Origin: an uncultured Acetatifactor sp.
GTDB lineage: Bacteria > Bacillota > Clostridia > Lachnospirales > Lachnospiraceae
Assembly: GCA_910586215.1 (NCBI GenBank)
Contig: CAJUGH010000022.1
Location: forward strand, 8,568-72,567
DNA length: 64,000 nt
Direction of reading: 5' to 3'
The notes beneath the pieces are model-generated. The model was not told where the DNA came from. It worked only from the letters and a program-made list of their open reading frames with translations, and ran no database searches. The position numbers and the translations under genes were made by a program. Positions 25,905 to 34,852 of this stretch are shown here, piece after piece; within the stretch, counting starts at the first letter, position 1, and each line of letters starts with the position of its first letter.

Positions 25905-27155
25905 TTAGGTACATATCATGTCCTTAAGGTACAGGATGCCAAATAGTATATGTAGGGAGAACAGCATCCAGCCGAGACCAACCAGAAGCCGTTTTCCCTT
26001 TGTGCCGGTCTGCGTTTCTTCTAAGTCCAAAAGCCGCAGTATGGCTGTCATCCACACCAGCAGCATGCCGCACATCATGGGCCATATGAAATCTGCGTGG
26101 CTAAGTTTGCTGCCACCCTCTCCAAGAAGAGCTGCTTCCAGGATGCCAATGACATAGCCAGTCAATGCAAGCCGCCCCATATCCTGCCGGAGAAAATAAC
26201 GGATGTCTATCAGCATTACATAGAGAGGGAAAGCCATACCCAAAGCAATGGAAAGAATGATATTCTCGGAAAATATACTCCAGACTTCCATCCACCTTGT
26301 GATCATGAAGGACCCATCTGCCCCATAACTTCCTCCCCAGAAAAAATAGGCAAGGAATTGTAAGAGAACATACAGTAAGGATGGGGCAGCACATAAGAGC
26401 ATCCACAGGCAATGCATAAAGTAAGGCCGGGCACTTCCGTCTTTCCGAAGGATTCGGCATATCCATTCAGCCAACATGACAATTCCTACAGCAGGTACAA
26501 ACATTTCCATAAAGACAGGTTTGGCCATGGATGACAGCATCAGCAGGATGGCCAGGTAAATGTAATACCTTTTTAGCCCCCGCTCAACCTGGAAAAAGAT
26601 TCCCCGGTAGTTGTCATCTTTCTGCTTTCCCCAGATATCGCACACGAGACAGAAACATAAAAGAGCAAAGGGACGGACACAGGTATGGGTTGGATTATGG
26701 AGGGGATTCATGGAGAAGGTTCCTAAGAAGCGGTCTCCGGTGTCCATCCAGTGAAAATACAGGGACTGGGAGATGGACAGACCCAGGGCAATTGCGCAGG
26801 CCTTTGCAGTACTTAGGACAGTGCCTCTGGCAGCAAGGAACCGCCGCAACATCCAGTACATTACAAGATAGGTGAATAGCTGGAAGAAACAACTGACATA
26901 AGCAACCGAATCTTCCAGGGGAATATGTAACAGATGGTTTAACCCAAGTACACATAAATGCCACATACAATAAGGAACCATTTTCCAGCCATCGAACCAT
27001 GTACTGCTTGTAAACATGGGCAGATACACGTAAGTATGGCCATTGTAATCGGCCAGGGTCTTGGACAGCGACTGTATAACTGCCAGATAGAAAAAATAGG
27101 ACATTACGATTCCTGCAAAGATGATGAGCAGGTCATTTCGTTTATTCTGTTTCAC
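25905..27155 (-). CDS. Multi-pass membrane protein, possible GT-C-like
   Basis: 416 residues with about ten hydrophobic segments and an early extracytoplasmic loop rich in aromatic residues (TWFDGWKMVPYCMWHLC). The layout of a short N-terminus, TM1, then loop, with many helices, recalls GT-C glycosyltransferases or oligosaccharide polymerases, but I see no clear DxD or ExD motif in the first loop, so the function is not assigned. The start is GTG at 27155 with GGGAGAG upstream. It is transcribed away from the small exported protein at 27434; the two may work together at the surface. It ends 48 bp from the nucleotidase start on the same strand. Confidence 0.6.
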   Translation of the reverse strand: MKQNKRNDLLIIFAGIVMSYFFYLAVIQSLSKTLADYNGHTYVYLPMFTSSTWFDGWKMVPYCMWHLCVLGLNHLLHIPLEDSVAYVSCFFQLFTYLVMYWMLRRFLAARGTVLSTAKACAIALGLSISQSLYFHWMDTGDRFLGTFSMNPLHNPTHTCVRPFALLCFCLVCDIWGKQKDDNYRGIFFQVERGLKRYYIYLAILLMLSSMAKPVFMEMFVPAVGIVMLAEWICRILRKDGSARPYFMHCLWMLLCAAPSLLYVLLQFLAYFFWGGSYGADGSFMITRWMEVWSIFSENIILSIALGMAFPLYVMLIDIRYFLRQDMGRLALTGYVIGILEAALLGEGGSKLSHADFIWPMMCGMLLVWMTAILRLLDLEETQTGTKGKRLLVGLGWMLFSLHILFGILYLKDMICT

Positions 27156-27249
27156 AATAATCTCTCCCTTCCGTCGTGTATATCCTGTATTTTATAATAA
27201 TTGTGTTCCAGACTGATCCATTCCCAAAACCATACTGTAGCTTTTCACC

Positions 27250-27272
27250 CATACGCTTTCCACTGGCTAAAC
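27250..27272 (+). repeat. 23-bp segment shared with the mosaic element at 6772-6794
   Basis: CATACGCTTTCCACTGGCTAAAC versus the copy at 6772 with T and G at two positions. Both copies lie upstream of the 33-bp hairpin units. This one sits directly before a promoter. Confidence 0.6.
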
Positions 27273-27288
27273 TTTTGTGTCGAAAAAC

Positions 27289-27317
27289 TTGCACATTTGT
27301 CCAAATTCCCGTATGAT
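27289..27317 (+). promoter_or_regulatory. Sigma-A promoter for the gene at 27434
   Basis: TTGCAC, 17 bases, TATGAT. Transcription would start near 27325, placing the hairpin unit at 27358 inside the leader. Confidence 0.6.
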
Positions 27318-27357
27318 AGGTTAGTAGTTTGAAAGTAAGCCTTCAAACTAGGGATCG

Positions 27358-27390
27358 GTATGCCTGCTAAAGCTGGCACGGGGCATAGGT
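27358..27390 (+). repeat. 33-bp hairpin unit, copy 3, in the leader of 27434
   Basis: Begins GGTATGCCTGCTAAAGCTGG. TGCC-GC pairs with GC-GGCA around a TAAA loop. Compared with copy 2, sequence changes in the arm leave most of the stem intact. It lies 43 bases before the start codon. Confidence 0.65.
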
Positions 27391-27433
27391 ATGAAAACCT
27401 GCCACCCATACATATCATATAGAAGGAGTTCTT

Positions 27434-28015
27434 ATGAAAAAAATAGTAACCTGGACAATTGCCATTGGCTTGTCACTCGCTTTTGTGCTGATTCCCCTTC
27501 CGGCATCAGATCTGTTCATCCGCATCTATTTTGACGAGGTTGCAGGAAAATCTTGTGTCCTTTATTATGCCACAGAGGAACAAGATTTTCTGTCAGAGGA
27601 AAGATGTCTGATTTCTGATATAGATTACGGGCAGAACTGTGTGGAATTCCGGCTGGATGGCTCCCTGGATGGTCATATCACAGATGTCCGGCTGGACTGG
27701 CCGGCACAGGAACAGCTACTCTGTGTCAAGACGATTACTGTGAGCAGCGGCGGGGTCATCCAGAAGGAATACAATCCATGCACCTTTTTCGCGGAAGAAA
27801 ATATTCAGCTCTCCAACGAGACATCTGTCACACTGGTACATCCCCGTGGAAGAGCATATCTTTCTACTGGTGCCGATGACCCGTATCAGATACTATCAAG
27901 GGCACTCACGGCGCAGATCCAGGGGCACTATAGCCATTTCAGAGGATCAAGGCTGCTAATTTGTCTGTTTGTAGCAGGCAGCTATTTCTTTGCAAAGAAG
28001 AAAATTTTTACCTAA
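27434..28015 (+). CDS. Exported or membrane protein of unknown function
   Basis: 193 residues. An N-terminal hydrophobic segment (IVTWTIAIGLSLAFVLIPLP) may be a signal peptide or anchor. The middle (about 25-165) is a beta-rich domain with two Cys, and a short hydrophobic stretch near the C-terminus (LLICLFVAGSYFFAKKK) looks like a membrane anchor. I recognise no family. RBS AAGGAG precedes ATG. It has its own promoter, a leader carrying the 33-bp hairpin, and the terminator at 28238. The divergent neighbour is the multi-pass membrane protein at 25905. Confidence 0.6.
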   Translation: MKKIVTWTIAIGLSLAFVLIPLPASDLFIRIYFDEVAGKSCVLYYATEEQDFLSEERCLISDIDYGQNCVEFRLDGSLDGHITDVRLDWPAQEQLLCVKTITVSSGGVIQKEYNPCTFFAEENIQLSNETSVTLVHPRGRAYLSTGADDPYQILSRALTAQIQGHYSHFRGSRLLICLFVAGSYFFAKKKIFT

Positions 28016-28328
28016 ACATAACGGAAAAAATAGGAGGCTGCCAGACTTGAACAGTTTAGAAACAGCGTTATTATACATGAAGTATTTTGGGTTTGCAATA
28101 CTTACAGGATGATTGCGCCAGGAAAGTGTTTTTATCCTGTTGGTTTGCCACTCTGACGCACCTCTAAACAAATTTTAAGAAAAGAAATCTCCTCATTTGT
28201 CGAAATTTGTGATACAATGCGGATAAGAATCTCCAAGAAATAACCTGATAGATGCATATCAAAATGTGCCAGGTTATTTTTTCGGATTCCCTTACTATAG
28301 TCTTGACGGGAAATGAGGACATTGGGAT
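28016..28328 (+). other. Intergenic region with terminator and leader of the LtaS-like gene
   Basis: 313 bp. Apart from the terminator at 28238-28284 there is a TACAAT -10-like hexamer at about 28213 without a matching -35. No open frame with coding character was seen. Confidence 0.5.
28238..28284 (+). terminator. Rho-independent terminator
   Basis: AAATAACCTG pairs with CAGGTTATTT, 22-base loop, followed by TTTT. It lies between the 27434 gene and the LtaS-like gene and could end the former. Confidence 0.7.
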
Positions 28329-30488
28329 ATGTTGGTGTTATGGAGTAGTCTGGTAGGATTGATATTGTATCTGGAACTTGTGTATCATTTTAGCGGGTTT
28401 GGCTGGAGCGGATTCCAGTTCTTCTACGTGCTGGCCCTGGCTGTGGCCTGGGCGGGGGCTGAGACGCTGCTGATCGGCGTGCTCCGGGGCAGGGTGAAAA
28501 AGATCTGCTTCCAGTTCACCCTGTGGGTACCGGTAGTCTGGACAGGCGCACAGCTTGTATATCTTCGGATCTTTAGACAGCCTATGCTCTGGGAGGCCAT
28601 CTTCAGGGGCGGCGGGGATGCACTGACTAATTACTGGCGGGAGGCCCTGGACGGTATAGTGGGGTCCCTGCCATTCCTGGCACTTCTGATCCTGCCTGTA
28701 CCTGTATACCTGCTGGTGATGCACAAGTTGAAGTGGAAGCTTCCCAATTTTGCCATGCTGCAGGTCATGCGGACAGCGGTGGTCATCACGGCGGGGATAG
28801 CAGGTGCAGTGGTGGTCCTGGAGGTGGGCCGGAGCCTGCAGGCAGAATACTATGAGGATTATACGGAATTCTATGACCCTATGTCAGTGGCCGGGACCAT
28901 GGGCGTGCTTCCTACTTTCCAGAGGGATACATTGGGGCACCTGCAGGATATGGTAGGCGGTCTGTTTGCCGGGGGACGATCAGAGAGCCATAGTGGCAGC
29001 GGTACGGGTACTTCGGCGGCCAGCAAGAGGGAAGGCGGTACAGCCGGGGAAAATGCGGTACTGACGGGAGAGGGAACGGTCTCAGGCGGGGATGGACTGT
29101 CCGGGGAGGGAAGCCTTCCCGGAGAAACCGGCACCCAGCCAGGGGAAGATTCCGACACCGGCCAGGAGGCGCAGCCCCACCCCCAGCAGTTCGAACTGGA
29201 TTATGAGTTGCTGCATAGTCTTGCGGACAATAAGGAACAGGCGTGGCTTGCAGATTACATCCAGGGACTGGCACCGGTGGAGTCCAATGCATATACGGGG
29301 ATATTTTCCGGATATAACCTGATCTATCTTACGGCGGAAGGCTTTTCTTCCTATGCCATCCGGGAGGATCTGACCCCGACTTTGTACCGGCTGGCCAACA
29401 CGGGTTTTGTGTTCGACAATTATTATGTGCCCCTGTGGCAGACCAGTACCAGTGACGGTGAGTACATTAACTGTACGGGACTGATCCCTGACGGCCAGTT
29501 CAGCATGCGCAAGAGCGGTGATAACAATATGGCATATACGCTGCCCCGTTTTTTTGCACAGGAAGGCGTGGAGTCCCTTGCATACCATGACAACACCCTG
29601 TCCTATTATGACAGACATGTGACCCATCCCAATCTGGGATATCTGTTCAAGGGCAGCAGCCTGGGCAAATTGTCCGGGGAGGAGTGGGAGGCGAAGATTT
29701 TCCCCATGGAACATCCGGATGCATGGCCGGCCTCTGACCTGGAGATGATGCAGGGAACCATTCCGGAATATATTGGCAGGGAGAGATTCCATGTGTACTA
29801 TATGACTGTATCCGGGCATATGAATTATAATTTCAAGGGCAATGCCATGTCCGGGAAGAACAGGGAGGCAGTGTCCGGGCTGGATATGTCGGAGAATGCC
29901 AGGGCTTATATTGCCTGCAACATGGAACTGGACAAAGCCCTGGAATATCTGCTGGAGGAACTGGAGAAGGCAGGACAGCTGGAGAAGACCGTGATCTGCC
30001 TGAGTGCGGACCATTATCCTTATGGCATGACCCAGGACCAGTACGAGGAACTGGCAGGAAAGTCCTTGTCGGAAGGGAAGGATTTGTACCGCAATACCTT
30101 GATCTTGTGGAATGCGGGGATGGAGGCAGAGCCGGTTCATGTGGAAAAGGTGTGCGGTTCCATGGATATCATTCCTACCCTGCTGAATCTCTTCGGCTTC
30201 GACTATGATTCCAGGATGTACGCAGGCCGGGACATTTTCTCCCAGGAGGAAGGCCTGGTGATCTTCAATGACAGAAGCTTTGTGACAGATGCCTGTATCA
30301 ATCCCAAGGGCAAGCCTGCCATCTGGCTGAAGGATGAAGACGGGGTGGATCTGGTTCCCGATGAGGAGAAGGAGGACTACCTGGCGGCCTGGAAGCAGGA
30401 GGTGAAGAACCGTTACCAGTTCAGCGCCTATATTTTACGGGAAGATTATTACAGTGACGTACAGCAGGCAGTCATCCAGGAGCCATGA
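28329..30488 (+). CDS. LtaS-like sulfatase-fold membrane enzyme
   Basis: 719 residues. About four or five N-terminal membrane helices to about residue 175, a low-complexity Gly/Ser/Glu linker at about 215-285, then an alkaline phosphatase/sulfatase-fold domain. NLIYLTAEGFSSYA carries the metal-binding Glu. WQTSTSDGEY holds the likely catalytic Thr374. LSADHYPYG is a later metal motif. This is the architecture of lipoteichoic acid synthases and phosphoglycerol transferases, which polymerise glycerol-phosphate outside the membrane. The linker is longer than in typical LtaS. The RBS (GAGG, 11 bases) is modest. The genes that follow also act on surface polymers. Confidence 0.85.
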   Translation: MLVLWSSLVGLILYLELVYHFSGFGWSGFQFFYVLALAVAWAGAETLLIGVLRGRVKKICFQFTLWVPVVWTGAQLVYLRIFRQPMLWEAIFRGGGDALTNYWREALDGIVGSLPFLALLILPVPVYLLVMHKLKWKLPNFAMLQVMRTAVVITAGIAGAVVVLEVGRSLQAEYYEDYTEFYDPMSVAGTMGVLPTFQRDTLGHLQDMVGGLFAGGRSESHSGSGTGTSAASKREGGTAGENAVLTGEGTVSGGDGLSGEGSLPGETGTQPGEDSDTGQEAQPHPQQFELDYELLHSLADNKEQAWLADYIQGLAPVESNAYTGIFSGYNLIYLTAEGFSSYAIREDLTPTLYRLANTGFVFDNYYVPLWQTSTSDGEYINCTGLIPDGQFSMRKSGDNNMAYTLPRFFAQEGVESLAYHDNTLSYYDRHVTHPNLGYLFKGSSLGKLSGEEWEAKIFPMEHPDAWPASDLEMMQGTIPEYIGRERFHVYYMTVSGHMNYNFKGNAMSGKNREAVSGLDMSENARAYIACNMELDKALEYLLEELEKAGQLEKTVICLSADHYPYGMTQDQYEELAGKSLSEGKDLYRNTLILWNAGMEAEPVHVEKVCGSMDIIPTLLNLFGFDYDSRMYAGRDIFSQEEGLVIFNDRSFVTDACINPKGKPAIWLKDEDGVDLVPDEEKEDYLAAWKQEVKNRYQFSAYILREDYYSDVQQAVIQEP

Positions 30489-30568
30489 GTATTTTTACTT
30501 TTCACGGCATGGCCGAGAACAGGTTACTGCTCGCGGAGGGGTGGCTGAACTGGTACCTATATATAGTA

Positions 30569-30597
30569 TGGACAATTGCAGATGTATTGTGTAAAAT
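30569..30597 (+). promoter_or_regulatory. Putative promoter of the lipoprotein gene
   Basis: TGGACA, 17 bases, TAAAAT. A perfect dyad CGGATATA-C-TATATCCG follows about ten bases later (30606-30622) and could be an operator. Confidence 0.45.
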
Positions 30598-30718
30598 ATG
30601 GAAATGCGGATATACTATATCCGAAAAAGGGAAGCGGATTTTGAGAATTCCCCAAATTTAATGGAATGCGCACAGGAGAGTATGCGGGTACTCTTTCCTA
30701 AGCGCAAAGGGAGGTATC

Positions 30719-31420
30719 ATGATGAAAAAGATGTTGGCTTATCTGTGTGTAGGAGTGATGGTACTGGGGCTTGCGGCCTGCAGCAAGACAGATGGTGACG
30801 GGGAAAGCCAGGGGACTGTCCAGGACAGTACAGGGCAAAGCGGCAGTACGGATGCGAATGGATCCCAGGAGGATACAGAGGGAACAGGGGAGGATGCAGA
30901 GGGCACTGGTGACAGCACCCCGGAAGAGGGCACTACCAGCAATACCGTGAACGGCCACAATTATGAGGAAGGCTGGACAGAGGAGATGGAGACAGTCAAG
31001 ACAGCGGTTGTGGATGCCCTGGGTGATAGTTACTGGCCGGATACGGCCATGCTGCCTGATGTGCTGGAGATGTGGGTGGGTGTCACACCTGACCTGTATG
31101 AGGACTATCTGGCAGAATCCCCTATGATCAGTACCAATGTGGACACCTTGATCGTGATCAAGGCCAAGGAGGATACGGTAGAGAAGGTGATGGAGCTGTT
31201 GCTGGCCTACCGGGAGTCCAAGGTGAACGATACCATGCAGTATCCCATGAACATAGGCAAGATCCAGGCTTCCCGGGTGGAGCGGATCGGCAACTATGTG
31301 TGTTTTGTACAACTGGGCGGAGATACAAGTGGAGACATTTCAGAAGAAGACTCCATTACCAAATGCCAGGAGGCAAATGAACTTGTGATTGAGGTAATCA
31401 GCAAGAAGCTGGAACACTGA
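30719..31420 (+). CDS. DUF4358-type lipoprotein
   Basis: 233 residues. A signal peptide ends in the lipobox LGLAAC with lipidated Cys21. A long Ser/Gly/Asp/Glu-rich tether (residues 22-78) keeps the globular domain away from the membrane. The domain from about 85 (TAVVDALGDSYWPDTAMLPD, VTPDLYEDYLAESPMIS) is DUF4358, common in Clostridia near MBOAT/DHHW genes. Two start codons are in tandem; the second (30722) has the better spacing to GGGAGG. Followed by a perfect hairpin and the MBOAT gene, so it probably belongs with the O-acylation cassette. No enzymatic role is known. Confidence 0.85.
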   Translation: MMKKMLAYLCVGVMVLGLAACSKTDGDGESQGTVQDSTGQSGSTDANGSQEDTEGTGEDAEGTGDSTPEEGTTSNTVNGHNYEEGWTEEMETVKTAVVDALGDSYWPDTAMLPDVLEMWVGVTPDLYEDYLAESPMISTNVDTLIVIKAKEDTVEKVMELLLAYRESKVNDTMQYPMNIGKIQASRVERIGNYVCFVQLGGDTSGDISEEDSITKCQEANELVIEVISKKLEH

Positions 31421-31438
31421 CCACTGGATGTGAAAAAC

Positions 31439-31462
31439 GGGAATGCCTTGATAGGCATTCCC
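31439..31462 (+). terminator. Hairpin after the lipoprotein gene
   Basis: A perfect stem GGGAATGCC-TTGATA-GGCATTCCC with no T tract. It may be an mRNA processing or attenuation site before the MBOAT gene and not a full terminator. Confidence 0.5.
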
Positions 31463-31513
31463 GGATCATAGAAGGCAGCCCGGAAGGGGTAGCTGTCAAA
31501 GGAGAGCATTGGC

Positions 31514-32923
31514 ATGGTTTTCAGCAGTGTATTGTTCCTCTTTCGGTTTCTTCCCATTTTTATGATCTGCTATTATCTGGCTCCCGGAAGGGTGAAGAAT
31601 TTCATCCTCTTTTTGGGGAGCCTTGTTTTTTACGCCTGGGGGGAACCGGTCTATGTGCTGCTGATGCTGTTTTCCACCCTGGTAGACTACTGCAACGGAC
31701 GGCTGATTGAAGCAAACAGGGGAAAAGCCAGGGCGAAAGTTTTCCTGATAAGTTCCATTGTGATCAACCTTCTGGTGCTGTGCTTTTTCAAGTATGCAGA
31801 TCTGCTTGTACAGGCCGTGAATACGCTGACCGGGACAGGGATCCCCCTGCTGCACCTGCCTCTGCCCATCGGTATCTCCTTCTATACATTTCAGACCATG
31901 TCTTATACCATCGATGTATATAGGGGGGAGGCCAAGGTACAGAAGAGCATTCTGGACTTCGGGGTCTTCGTGACCATGTTCCCCCAGCTGATTGCCGGTC
32001 CCATTGTAAAATACCGGGACGTGGAGGACCGGCTTCATGGGCGCAGGCCGGATATCCTGCAGATCAGCCGTGGGTGCAGGCGTTTTTGTGTGGGTCTTGC
32101 CAAGAAGGTGCTGCTGGCCAATAACATCGGACAGCTCTGGGCAGAGATCTCTGCCATGAATTTCCTGGAAATGAGTATGTTGACGGCATGGCTGGGGGTA
32201 ACGGCTTTTGCTTTCCAGATCTATTTTGATTTCTCCGGTTATTCCGACATGGCCATCGGCCTGGGAGAGATGCTTGGATTCCATTTCCCAGAGAATTTCA
32301 ACCATCCTTATATCTCTGCCTCCGTGACGGAGTTCTGGCGCAGGTGGCATATTTCCCTGGGAAGCTGGTTCAGGGAGTATGTGTATATTCCCCTGGGGGG
32401 CAACCGGAAAGGACGCCCCAGGCAGATCCTGAATATTCTCATTGTGTGGATGCTCACCGGTATCTGGCATGGGGCAGGGTGGAATTTCCTTCTGTGGGGA
32501 CTGTGGTTTGCCGTCCTGCTGGTATTGGAGAAACTGTTTCTGGGAAAACTGTTGTCCTGGTTGCCCAGGGGAATCGGCATCCTGTACACCCTCTTTGCCG
32601 TATGGCTGGGCTGGGTCCTGTTCTCCCTGGACAGCCCGGAGAATATCCTGCGTTTTGCCGGGGCCATGGCAGGATGCGGGGGAGTCTGGGACCAGAAAGC
32701 ACTTTTCCTGGGCAGTGAGCATATGGTGCTGCTGTGTGTAGCGGCCCTGGCTGCCACACCGCTGCCAGAGGGCCTGGCTAAGAGGCTGGAGAAATCCACT
32801 ACCGGTATGGGGATGGCCCTGTACCGGCTGGGGGAGAAGGTGATCCCCACGGCGCTCTTGCTGTTGTCCATAGCGGGTATTGTGGAGGCATCTTATAATC
32901 CGTTCCTCTATTTCCGCTTTTGA
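31514..32923 (+). CDS. MBOAT family O-acyltransferase (AlgI/PatA/DltB type)
   Basis: 469 residues and about ten membrane helices. The MBOAT signature GIWHGAGWNFLLWG contains the catalytic His319. The preceding SVTEFWRRWHISLGSWFREY stretch is characteristic of the AlgI subclass. These proteins move acyl (usually acetyl) groups across the membrane for transfer to exported polysaccharide or wall polymer. RBS AAAGGAG precedes ATG. The DHHW protein that normally completes the transfer follows 49 bp later, so the two form an operon. Confidence 0.9.
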   Translation: MVFSSVLFLFRFLPIFMICYYLAPGRVKNFILFLGSLVFYAWGEPVYVLLMLFSTLVDYCNGRLIEANRGKARAKVFLISSIVINLLVLCFFKYADLLVQAVNTLTGTGIPLLHLPLPIGISFYTFQTMSYTIDVYRGEAKVQKSILDFGVFVTMFPQLIAGPIVKYRDVEDRLHGRRPDILQISRGCRRFCVGLAKKVLLANNIGQLWAEISAMNFLEMSMLTAWLGVTAFAFQIYFDFSGYSDMAIGLGEMLGFHFPENFNHPYISASVTEFWRRWHISLGSWFREYVYIPLGGNRKGRPRQILNILIVWMLTGIWHGAGWNFLLWGLWFAVLLVLEKLFLGKLLSWLPRGIGILYTLFAVWLGWVLFSLDSPENILRFAGAMAGCGGVWDQKALFLGSEHMVLLCVAALAATPLPEGLAKRLEKSTTGMGMALYRLGEKVIPTALLLLSIAGIVEASYNPFLYFRF

Positions 32924-32972
32924 GGCAGGAATCAGAAAAGCGAATTCTTAACAGTTCCTTAGGAGGATAGTC

Positions 32973-34094
32973 ATGGGAGAGAAAGGAAATGCAGCATTTA
33001 CAGTTGCCATGCTTGCCGCAGTGATCCTGTTGTTCACTGTGGCAGATTTCTTTGCCGGGGACAGGCTGTACTCGGAGGCAGAGAACAGGATCCTGGCATC
33101 CAGGCCGGAATTTACCCTTCAAGGATTGTTTGGGGGAAGTTTCACTTCGGACTATGAGGAATATGTGACGGACCAGTTTGTGGGAAGGGACAAATGGATT
33201 GCCATCAAGACCATGACGGAGATTGCCCTCTGGAAGAAGGAGATCAACGGAGTATACCTGGGGGCAGACGGTTACCTTCTGGAACAGCACCTGCCGGAAC
33301 AATATACGGTATCCCAGGAGGCCAAGAAGACAGCTATGCTTGGCAGGCTGGCCCAGGACTGGAACGCCATGGTGATGTTGGTGCCCACGGCAGACAATGT
33401 CATGAGATTCCGGCTGCCTCCCAATGCGCCCTCCTATGACCAGCGCAGGCTCCTGGAACGGGCGTCCCAGATGGTGGATGACAGCCGGTATGTGGATGTA
33501 TACCAGGCACTACAGGGCCATGCCCAGGAGGAGATCTACTATCGCACGGATCATCACTGGACCAGTCTCGGGGCCTACTATGGCTACCTGGCCTGGGCAG
33601 AGAAGACAGGGAAGGAGCCGTTTCCCTACCAGGTCACCAACATGGTCACAGTTTCTGAGGACTTTCTGGGCACCCTGCACTCCCGGCTCAATCTGGACTG
33701 GAGGAAAGACAGGATCCAGTATTTCAGGGAGACAGACCAGCAGGCTGTACAGGTGGTCTACGACCTGCAGACCCAGAAGGATTCCTGTTACGAGCCGGCA
33801 TACCTGGAGACCAAGAACCAGTATGGCTTCTTCCTGGATGACAATCACGCTTTCATAGAGATCCATACGGAGAACCGGAACGGGGAATCGCTGTTCGTGC
33901 TGAAGGACTCTTATGCCAATTGCTTCATTCCCTTGCTGCTGCCCCACTATGAACATATCTATGTGGTGGACCTGCGGTACTTCAAGGGAAGGCTGTATGG
34001 CTTGATGGAACAGTATGGGACCAGGAAAGAGATGGATGTGCTGGTGTTGTATAATTGTGTGCATTTTCTGGAAGATTTCTGGTATGCAGAATGA
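32973..34094 (+). CDS. DHHW family protein, AlgJ/AlgX-like O-acetyltransferase
   Basis: 373 residues with one N-terminal membrane helix (FTVAMLAAVILLFTVADFF). The signature YYRTDHHWTSLGAYY places Asp193-His194-His195-Trp196, and LVLKDSYANCF-like text (VLKDSYANCF) contributes the nucleophile Ser in the SGNH-like fold. This extracytoplasmic enzyme accepts acetyl groups from the MBOAT partner and places them on the polymer. The leader contains AACAGTTCCTTAG directly overlapping the AGGAGG RBS. Operon partner of 31514. Confidence 0.87.
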   Translation: MGEKGNAAFTVAMLAAVILLFTVADFFAGDRLYSEAENRILASRPEFTLQGLFGGSFTSDYEEYVTDQFVGRDKWIAIKTMTEIALWKKEINGVYLGADGYLLEQHLPEQYTVSQEAKKTAMLGRLAQDWNAMVMLVPTADNVMRFRLPPNAPSYDQRRLLERASQMVDDSRYVDVYQALQGHAQEEIYYRTDHHWTSLGAYYGYLAWAEKTGKEPFPYQVTNMVTVSEDFLGTLHSRLNLDWRKDRIQYFRETDQQAVQVVYDLQTQKDSCYEPAYLETKNQYGFFLDDNHAFIEIHTENRNGESLFVLKDSYANCFIPLLLPHYEHIYVVDLRYFKGRLYGLMEQYGTRKEMDVLVLYNCVHFLEDFWYAE

Positions 34095-34198
34095 GCCGGG
34101 AGAAGATTCGGCAGCAGGCTGTGGAAGGGCTGCGCAAAACGGCCCGGGAGCCCGGAAAAGGAAGATACCAGAGTATGGAAGGCACAGGGAGGTGGCCT

Positions 34199-34852
34199 AT
34201 GAGGGCAGTGGTTTTTGATATGGACGGAATCCTGTTTGATACGGAAAGGCTCTGTCTGGAGGGCTGGCGGGCAGTTGCCCGGGCCAATGGTTTTACAGGG
34301 GTAGAGGAGATATTCCCCAAATGTGTGGGGCTGAGTGAAAAGGACTGTAAAAGGGTAGTGACCCAGGATCTGGGAGAGGATTTCGACTATTCCCGGTTTT
34401 CCCAGAAGGTGTCTTCCTGGATGCGGCAATACATAGCAGAATATGGCCTGCCTGTGATGAAGGGGGCAGAACATCTGCTGGAGTGGCTGGAAGCAGAGGA
34501 ATGGAAGATAGGACTGGCTTCTTCCACCAGGTATGATTCTGTGGTAAGGCACCTGGAGAGGAGCGGTCTCAGGCATTATTTCTCCCAGCTTACCACAGGG
34601 GATATGGTGGAACATTCCAAGCCACAGCCACACATATACCTGCTGGCCTGCCGCCGCATGGGAGTGGAGCCGGGGGAGACGTATGCCATTGAGGATTCCC
34701 CCAACGGTATACGCGCCGCGCACGGCGCAGGGATGATTCCCTTGATGGTGCCGGACATGATAGCGCCTGATGAAGAGATGCGGTGTCTTTCCAGGGAGAT
34801 CTTTGACAGCCTGGAGGATGTACTGGCCTATTTGCAGAGGGAGGAAAGGTGA
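34199..34852 (+). CDS. HAD-superfamily hydrolase, beta-phosphoglucomutase-like
   Basis: 217 residues. Motif I VVFDMDGILFDTE, motif II LASSTRYDS, Lys in KPQPHIY and motif IV IEDSPNGIRAAH are in order, with a helical cap between I and II. The family hydrolyses or isomerises sugar phosphates. ATG 34199 is chosen because GGGAGG lies 6 bases upstream. An in-frame ATG at 34091 overlaps the previous stop, and translational coupling from there would add 36 residues that do not look like family sequence. The stop overlaps the next start (TGATG), so it is coupled to rsmA. Confidence 0.85.
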   Translation: MRAVVFDMDGILFDTERLCLEGWRAVARANGFTGVEEIFPKCVGLSEKDCKRVVTQDLGEDFDYSRFSQKVSSWMRQYIAEYGLPVMKGAEHLLEWLEAEEWKIGLASSTRYDSVVRHLERSGLRHYFSQLTTGDMVEHSKPQPHIYLLACRRMGVEPGETYAIEDSPNGIRAAHGAGMIPLMVPDMIAPDEEMRCLSREIFDSLEDVLAYLQREER

